Part shown: positions 5,258-9,803 of the stretch, one piece after another
Layout: every line of letters starts with the position of its first letter
How positions within the stretch are numbered: position 1 is the stretch's first letter
NCBI GenBank assembly: GCA_031553755.1
Contig: JAVBKZ010000107.1
Location: 1 to 9,803, forward strand
Source of the DNA: JAIRVZ01 sp031553755
Lineage (GTDB): Bacteria; Bacteroidota; Bacteroidia; Bacteroidales; Azobacteroidaceae
Length of the DNA: 9,803 nucleotides
Reading direction: 5' to 3'
Program-made: the position numbers and the translations under genes
The notes under the pieces: generated by a model
What the model saw: only the letters and a program-made list of their open reading frames with translations
Databases searched by the model: none
What the model was told of the DNA's origin: nothing

Positions 5258-8200
5258 ATGATCATGAGGCGTTTAGTTTTTACTTTTTTATCAGTTTTTG
5301 TTTCTTTTTTACTTAAAGCAGAGGGTTCTATTGATTTAAAGACTTATTCATTAAGTCAACCATTGGCAACCGGAATTCCATTGTTGTCGAATCTTCCTAC
5401 TAATTTTCAAAGCGCTCCTTATTTCCGGCTATTTGTGTATGCAAAATCCGGAGAGACTATTTATTTGGGTTCCAGTAATTTGGGATTAAAAAGTATTGCG
5501 TATAAATCCGGTACAAATCCAAATCAAGCGGGAGATATTCCGGCAGATGCTTTTCAGGGAGCAATTAAATACACTTCCCCAACAGGAGCTTCTGTTACTA
5601 TTACGGACTCTTTGTACAGAATTAATTCGCGAGCGATGGAAACAGCTGGTCCTAAAAAGTTCAATGCCGCCGGTTACAATGCATACGAAATTCCTGTTGC
5701 CGGAGACAATGAAGGTATTTGGATAGTTGATTTTTATATTTCCGGCTCAGAACTTTCAGCCCGGGGACTGCCTAAAAACGATGTTTGGGATGTATCCAAC
5801 AGGACGTATTTTGATTATCAACGTAGATATGCCAATATTTTTGCTTTCGATGTTACTGTAGCTGCATCCGGTAGTGGATCTTCATCTGACATAAAAAAAG
5901 GACGTTTATTTTATAATACCATCCCAATGGGTGCAGGAAAACCCGGCGGACAAGGTGCGGATGGTTATCATCTCAGAGTCGGCAATCGTTTTTGGGTATT
6001 GACTAAGGACGGATATCTCTATAGTGTAGAACTACCGGATTCCGATCCGAACGGATACCATTTTTCTTCGACAGGATTAGGTGTCAGGGATAAAACGACA
6101 AATTTGCCGGTTTACCAATCTACTCCTGCATCGGGGTATAACTACGGAGAAAGTAGTTTGTATAACAAAACTTTTTTCAATCTTCCGGATACAGTAAATT
6201 TTCCGTCGTCAACTTCGATTGATAAATCGTATCAAAGTCAGGCATGGTTAAAAAATGCTCATCCAAGGAATGTAATTTCAAACATACAGTATTCTAAAAC
6301 AACAAAGACCTTTTCATTCACAACGCCGAATATCAGTGGTACTTATAGCTTGATTATAGATATTGATAAAGATGGCGTTTTCGGAGGAACTGATTCTCCC
6401 GATAAAGTGTATTCAGGAAATTATGTAACAGGAACAACTGCTATAAAATGGGATGGAACAGATGCGAATGGCAATTCTGTCTCTTTAGAAAGATATAATA
6501 TTAAGTTGACAACTTTTTTGAAAGAAGGAGAAGTCCATTTTACTTTGTTGAATTATCGAAAAAATGAAGGAGGCATCAAGGTTCAACGCTTGAATGGAAT
6601 CAATTTACCGGATTATAAATTGTATTGGAATGACCAATATGATGATACTTGGATAGCTAACGGAGCGACATCTGTTTTGCCGGATGGAGATTCCAGCAAT
6701 GGTTTTAAACACGCATTCGGAGGAGATTCCGGACTTCCCTTGCCCGGAGGTAAAAACGAAGGAGGTTCGACAACAGGAGGAGGCGTTCAAAAATGGATTG
6801 ACAGTTGGGCATATTTGCCCACAACGCCAACTTCTATTGTTTTTCCCATGCCTCCCGGAGCATTTGATGATTATGTTCAAACATCAGGCATTATCAATAT
6901 TGATGTTTTGAGGAATGACATAATTGATCCGGAAGACAATGTTTTGTCCATTGTTTCACAGAGTGGAACATTGAATCAAGGTACTGCATCTGTAATCAAT
7001 TCAGGCATCAATTCCAAAATTAAATATACGCCAAAAGATAATGCTTTTGGTTTAGATTCTCTTCAATATCAGGTAACTACGTCGGGAGTTACAAGTCAGG
7101 CATGGGTATATATTCATAATTTACGCGCTAATTTTAATACTTGTGGAAATGAAGATGTAGATATATCTCCGAGACAACTTCCCGGAATAGCGACTACATA
7201 TTATACGGATAAAGATACTACTAATATAAACAATATAGTCAGTGTGGGAATGCAGGATGTACAGTTAACACGCTATGTCAATACATACATTTATAACATT
7301 CCTGTATACAACATGTCAGATGCATTCAATTTCAATATATTGGTTGTCCCGGATAGTCTTGAATGGTTAGGATATTCTTCCGACTGGAATAATCCGTCGA
7401 ATTGGGTAGATCCTTCAAATTCTTCTAATCATAAAGTCCCGAGAAAGTGTACGAATGTAAAGATTCCTGATGGTAAGAATTTCTACCCAGATCTATCGTC
7501 AGGCTTTACATTGCGTAGTGAAGTATATGGAGAGCCTCAATGTGCCCGTATTTATTTTGAACATGGAGGAGAGGTGGCTAAACCATATTTGTTGGATTAT
7601 GATTTTGCTTTCGTTGAATTAAAATTGGTATCAGATCGATGGAATATGATTTCAGCACCATTGCGGGATATGTATTCCGGAGATTATGCTTTGTCAGAAA
7701 ACAGGGTGGATCCGATGGTTTTCATGATGCAATATGAAACTACAAATCCGGAAACAGGAATTAATAAAGGTATTGGAAAATGGAGTTATCCTTTCAACAC
7801 GATGAAAGTACCACTATTCACTGGTTTGGGATATGCTGTATGGGTTGATAATGAAAATAAACGCGACAGTTTATTTTTCTTTCCTAAGACGGCCAAAGAA
7901 TATAAATATTTTGATGAACAGGGTAATTATTTGAATTATAAAGATACAGACTTATCTCGTTCGAACAACGGACGGTTTGTTTACGAAGAACTGTCGTCAA
8001 CAGGAACATTCACGGTCAATAATCCTTTGTGGAGTTCAACGCCCGGAGCGTCTTTGATTATCGGAAATCCGTTGATGTCGCACATTGATTTCAATTTGTT
8101 CCAACAGCGAAATGCTAATAACATTGCTCCCGGATATAAAATCTGGACAGGAAATTCTACTTTTGTTACTTACATGAAAATGTCGGACGGAAAGGTTGTT

Positions 8201-9040
8201 CAAACCGGAGATGCCGGAAATGGAATCATATCTCCAATGCAATCATTTTTTGTGGATAGATTGGATACTTATTCCGGAGGACTCACATTTACTCCTGAAA
8301 TGTCAATCACAAAACCGGGAATGAAATTGCGTTCAATGATAAATTCGAACGGTACGGAATATGATAATGTGTTCTATATAGAAGCGGTCAAAGACGGACA
8401 AAGAAGTGGACAAAGAACCGCTATACGTTATGCTGTTGACGGAAAGAACGGATTTGATCCGACTGAAGATTCATATGTTTTGTTTTCTTCATACGTTTAT
8501 GAAACTCCGGTTTTATATACACTTATAGATGGAAAAGCTGCAGATATCAATACTTTGGGAGATTTGACCGATAAAAAAATAGAGTTAGGAATGCGAACAT
8601 CCTTGTACGGTAATTTCAATCTGAAAGTAACAGATTTGGATGTGTTCGACCCTAAGTATGACATATTTCTCGAAGACAAACAAACAGGTAAAGTCTTGAA
8701 TCTACGTGAAAATGCGGTTTATTCATTTGATATCCAAAAAAATAAAAACATATCGGGAAGATTGTTTTTATCCTTTGCTTTGTCGAATCAAATGTCAATC
8801 AAAAATCAGGTAGCAGATGATAATATTTTCGTTGAGGTCGAAAATGGAACATTAAATATTTCGTCGAAAGATACAAATATTTCAGCGGTTGAAATTTATG
8901 ATTTAAATGGCCGGAAAATCTACTCTGAAGCTAATATCGATAACAGCGAATGTAAAATCAATTTGAAGATTTCTCAAAACATTGTCATTGTCAAGGTTTT
9001 AACGGCTAATAGTAGTTTGGTGAAAAAAGTAATATTGTAA
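5258..9040 (+). CDS. Large T9SS-secreted multi-domain surface protein
   Basis: This 1,260-residue protein has a signal peptide (1-21, MIMRRLVFTFLSVFVSFLLKA) and a C-terminal type A T9SS sorting domain from about 1185. That domain contains VEIYDLNGRKIY and ends in KKVIL. T9SS cargo is exported by the Sec system, moved across the outer membrane, and kept at or released from the surface. Between these lie a beta-rich N-terminal region, an EF-hand-like loop DIDKDGVFGGTD (368-379) with canonical Ca-ligand spacing, and a FlgD-like AIKWDGTDANGN segment. A Gly-rich linker follows (488-509), then a bacterial Ig/cadherin-like domain (about 537-624, with DVLRNDIIDPED), a WLGYSSDWNNPSNW segment (from 703), and RWNMISAPLRDMYSGDY (from about 794). 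No catalytic motif is visible, so an adhesin or structural role is likely (inference). The start could equally be the ATG at 5264. The next gene follows after 3 bp. Confidence 0.85.
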   Translation: MIMRRLVFTFLSVFVSFLLKAEGSIDLKTYSLSQPLATGIPLLSNLPTNFQSAPYFRLFVYAKSGETIYLGSSNLGLKSIAYKSGTNPNQAGDIPADAFQGAIKYTSPTGASVTITDSLYRINSRAMETAGPKKFNAAGYNAYEIPVAGDNEGIWIVDFYISGSELSARGLPKNDVWDVSNRTYFDYQRRYANIFAFDVTVAASGSGSSSDIKKGRLFYNTIPMGAGKPGGQGADGYHLRVGNRFWVLTKDGYLYSVELPDSDPNGYHFSSTGLGVRDKTTNLPVYQSTPASGYNYGESSLYNKTFFNLPDTVNFPSSTSIDKSYQSQAWLKNAHPRNVISNIQYSKTTKTFSFTTPNISGTYSLIIDIDKDGVFGGTDSPDKVYSGNYVTGTTAIKWDGTDANGNSVSLERYNIKLTTFLKEGEVHFTLLNYRKNEGGIKVQRLNGINLPDYKLYWNDQYDDTWIANGATSVLPDGDSSNGFKHAFGGDSGLPLPGGKNEGGSTTGGGVQKWIDSWAYLPTTPTSIVFPMPPGAFDDYVQTSGIINIDVLRNDIIDPEDNVLSIVSQSGTLNQGTASVINSGINSKIKYTPKDNAFGLDSLQYQVTTSGVTSQAWVYIHNLRANFNTCGNEDVDISPRQLPGIATTYYTDKDTTNINNIVSVGMQDVQLTRYVNTYIYNIPVYNMSDAFNFNILVVPDSLEWLGYSSDWNNPSNWVDPSNSSNHKVPRKCTNVKIPDGKNFYPDLSSGFTLRSEVYGEPQCARIYFEHGGEVAKPYLLDYDFAFVELKLVSDRWNMISAPLRDMYSGDYALSENRVDPMVFMMQYETTNPETGINKGIGKWSYPFNTMKVPLFTGLGYAVWVDNENKRDSLFFFPKTAKEYKYFDEQGNYLNYKDTDLSRSNNGRFVYEELSSTGTFTVNNPLWSSTPGASLIIGNPLMSHIDFNLFQQRNANNIAPGYKIWTGNSTFVTYMKMSDGKVVQTGDAGNGIISPMQSFFVDRLDTYSGGLTFTPEMSITKPGMKLRSMINSNGTEYDNVFYIEAVKDGQRSGQRTAIRYAVDGKNGFDPTEDSYVLFSSYVYETPVLYTLIDGKAADINTLGDLTDKKIELGMRTSLYGNFNLKVTDLDVFDPKYDIFLEDKQTGKVLNLRENAVYSFDIQKNKNISGRLFLSFALSNQMSIKNQVADDNIFVEVENGTLNISSKDTNISAVEIYDLNGRKIYSEANIDNSECKINLKISQNIVIVKVLTANSSLVKKVIL

Positions 9041-9043
9041 ATT

Positions 9044-9370
9044 ATGTTCAAGTCTAGATATACGAAAATTCTCTTTTTGTTCGTCGTAATAACATTTTCT
9101 GCAAAAGCTCAACAAGAGAATGTTTTTATGGAACGAATGCCGTTTGAAGAAAGTAATTCTCTTGAAAACCAAGTGATATTTAATGATAATTATACTCAGG
9201 AACGAATGCCTTTTCAACAAGATAATAGCTTGAGAAGCAGATTTTATGCACGTCCTCCTGAAGGAGGGCATGCGTTGGGAGTTCCTGTCAAAGATGATAT
9301 TATGGCAATTATTTTTTTAAGTATATTATGTCCTATATATAAGATATATAGAGTGAGAAAACAGAAATAA
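9044..9370 (+). CDS. Small exported protein with duplicated ERMPF motif and membrane tail
   Basis: This 108-residue protein starts 3 bp after the T9SS gene and is probably cotranslated with it. It has a signal peptide (residues 1-22, ending SAKA before QQE). A short duplicated motif follows: ERMPFEESNSL (30-40) and ERMPFQQDNSL (53-63), exactly 23 residues apart. The tail has three parts: a Pro/Gly segment ARPPEGGHALGVPVKDD (69-85), a hydrophobic stretch IMAIIFLSILCPIY (86-99), and a basic end KIYRVRKQK. This layout resembles PEP-CTERM-like sorting signals. It also resembles the many small Bacteroidota proteins that end in a VPV(D)-hydrophobic-basic pattern and sit downstream of big surface proteins (recollection, not a search). 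I cannot assign a function. It may be a membrane-anchored accessory to the upstream protein. Because it is short, a conservation check would add certainty, but the signal peptide, spacing and tail make it credible. Confidence 0.72.
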   Translation: MFKSRYTKILFLFVVITFSAKAQQENVFMERMPFEESNSLENQVIFNDNYTQERMPFQQDNSLRSRFYARPPEGGHALGVPVKDDIMAIIFLSILCPIYKIYRVRKQK

Positions 9371-9666
9371 GTAATTTTTATGTTTTCTTCAAAATATTTT
9401 ATAGAAACGAGGGATATTGTAGTGATTTTTGTGTCATTTATTTTTCAATTTAAGTGTCATGGATTTGAAAATATCATAGAAAAATATGTGTATTGCGGCG
9501 TTTTTTGAACCATATTCAATCTGCTTTTTTTGTGAGTTTAGACGCTTTTTTACGAATAGCTTTCATAGTATTTAAATTATAATTATAAAAAGCAACTTGA
9601 ATTTAAAAATAATTCCAAAACAAAATAAGATAAATAAAGATTAAATAAATTTTTCTTCGATGAAAC
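9371..9666. other. AT-rich non-coding gap before the right IS copy
   Basis: This 296-bp stretch is very AT-rich and has several T-runs (after GCGGCG at 9496-9501, GCTTTTTTT near 9523, and GCTTTTTT near 9544). None is preceded by a convincing hairpin. A 42-codon plus-strand frame (9380-9508) and a 16-codon lysine-rich minus-strand frame (9516-9566) exist but have no supporting features. I see no gene, no RNA gene and no clear terminator here. Confidence 0.6.
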
Positions 9667-9803
9667 GTAACTACTCAGGTCAGCACTTTAGGATCTACGG
9701 GATTTTACAATTTGGCAATTTCTGCCAACGCATAATACCTTGACCTTCCATTCTTCCTGGCAGTATCAGCGATAGAAAGCAGTTGTGAGAAAGAGTCCGC
9801 ACC
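9667..9803 (-). mobile_element. IS element, 3' end (right copy, partial, inverted)
   Basis: This is the reverse complement of bases 4-140, 137 bp with one mismatch (the position equivalent to left base 109). The terminus GTAACTACTCAGG begins at 9667. The preceding 8 bp (GATGAAAC) differ from the 8 bp inside the left copy (CTGACATT), so the two are independent insertions or ends, not two sides of one insertion. Both copies point their transposase 3' ends inward. Confidence 0.8.
9705..9803 (-). CDS. IS transposase, C-terminal part (partial, right copy)
   Basis: The minus-strand frame is open from the window edge to a TAA at 9705-9707 and encodes the same transposase tail as 1-102, with identical residues over the shared part. 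The catalytic region lies outside the window. The single nucleotide difference between copies falls after the stop codon, so the protein tails are the same. Confidence 0.55.
   Translation of the reverse strand, partial: GADSFSQLLSIADTARKNGRSRYYALAEIAKL

Noticed and set aside
9380..9508. 42-codon plus-strand frame starting 9 bp after the small exported protein
   Set aside because: The composition is what AT-rich random sequence gives (many Phe, Ile and Lys). It has no signal peptide pattern, no ribosome site and no known motif.
9516..9566. 16-codon lysine-rich minus-strand frame (MKAIRKKASKLTKKAD)
   Set aside because: It is very short and its Lys codons come from A-runs. No promoter element or neighbour supports it. 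I kept it only as a note because it has a clean start and stop.

Overview
The window looks like Bacteroidota DNA, most likely of the order Bacteroidales. It is AT-rich. It has TAnnTTTG-type promoter elements upstream of genes and no clear Shine-Dalgarno sites. It encodes a GH92-family glycosidase with a DUF6807/PmoA-like partner, and a 1,260-residue exported protein with a C-terminal type IX secretion (T9SS) sorting domain. No species can be named from the sequence.

Layout. Bases 1-140 are the 3' end of an insertion sequence (IS): the last 33 codons of a transposase plus the element terminus. The same 137 bp returns at 9667-9803 in inverted orientation with one mismatch. Directly after the left IS end lies a 5'-truncated reverse transcriptase (RT) gene (141-500). 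Its 3' end runs into a 5S rRNA gene that has lost its 5' strand (467-556) but kept a rho-independent terminator (569-601). From about 603 to 1533 there is no credible gene. This stretch is a repeat patchwork: a 14-nt degenerate tandem repeat, a MITE-like nested inverted-repeat element, two inverted copies of a 28-bp REP-like palindrome, and a terminator-like hairpin.

The intact gene content starts at 1534. Genes 1534-3867 (GH92) and 3876-5126 (DUF6807) are 8 bp apart, both exported, and almost certainly one glycan-processing transcription unit. After a 131-bp gap with its own promoter element comes the T9SS cargo protein (5258-9040). Three bases later comes a 108-residue exported small protein (9044-9370) with an internal duplicated motif and a proline/glycine + membrane + basic tail. 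The last pair also looks like an operon. Bases 9371-9666 are very AT-rich and appear non-coding.

How it works together (inference). The first operon probably processes a host, plant or fungal glycan in the periplasm or at the cell surface. The second places a large multi-domain protein on the cell surface through T9SS, with a small membrane-anchored companion. The two operons share no visible functional link beyond proximity. The left flank is a graveyard of mobile DNA next to the remains of an rRNA operon. Both ends of the window stop almost at the same base inside the same IS, so it may be a whole contig broken at a repeat rather than a true composite transposon. I found no clear novel defence or retroelement system. 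The most unusual items are the RT-5S junction, the divergent GH92 active-site motifs paired with DUF6807, and the small duplicated-motif protein.
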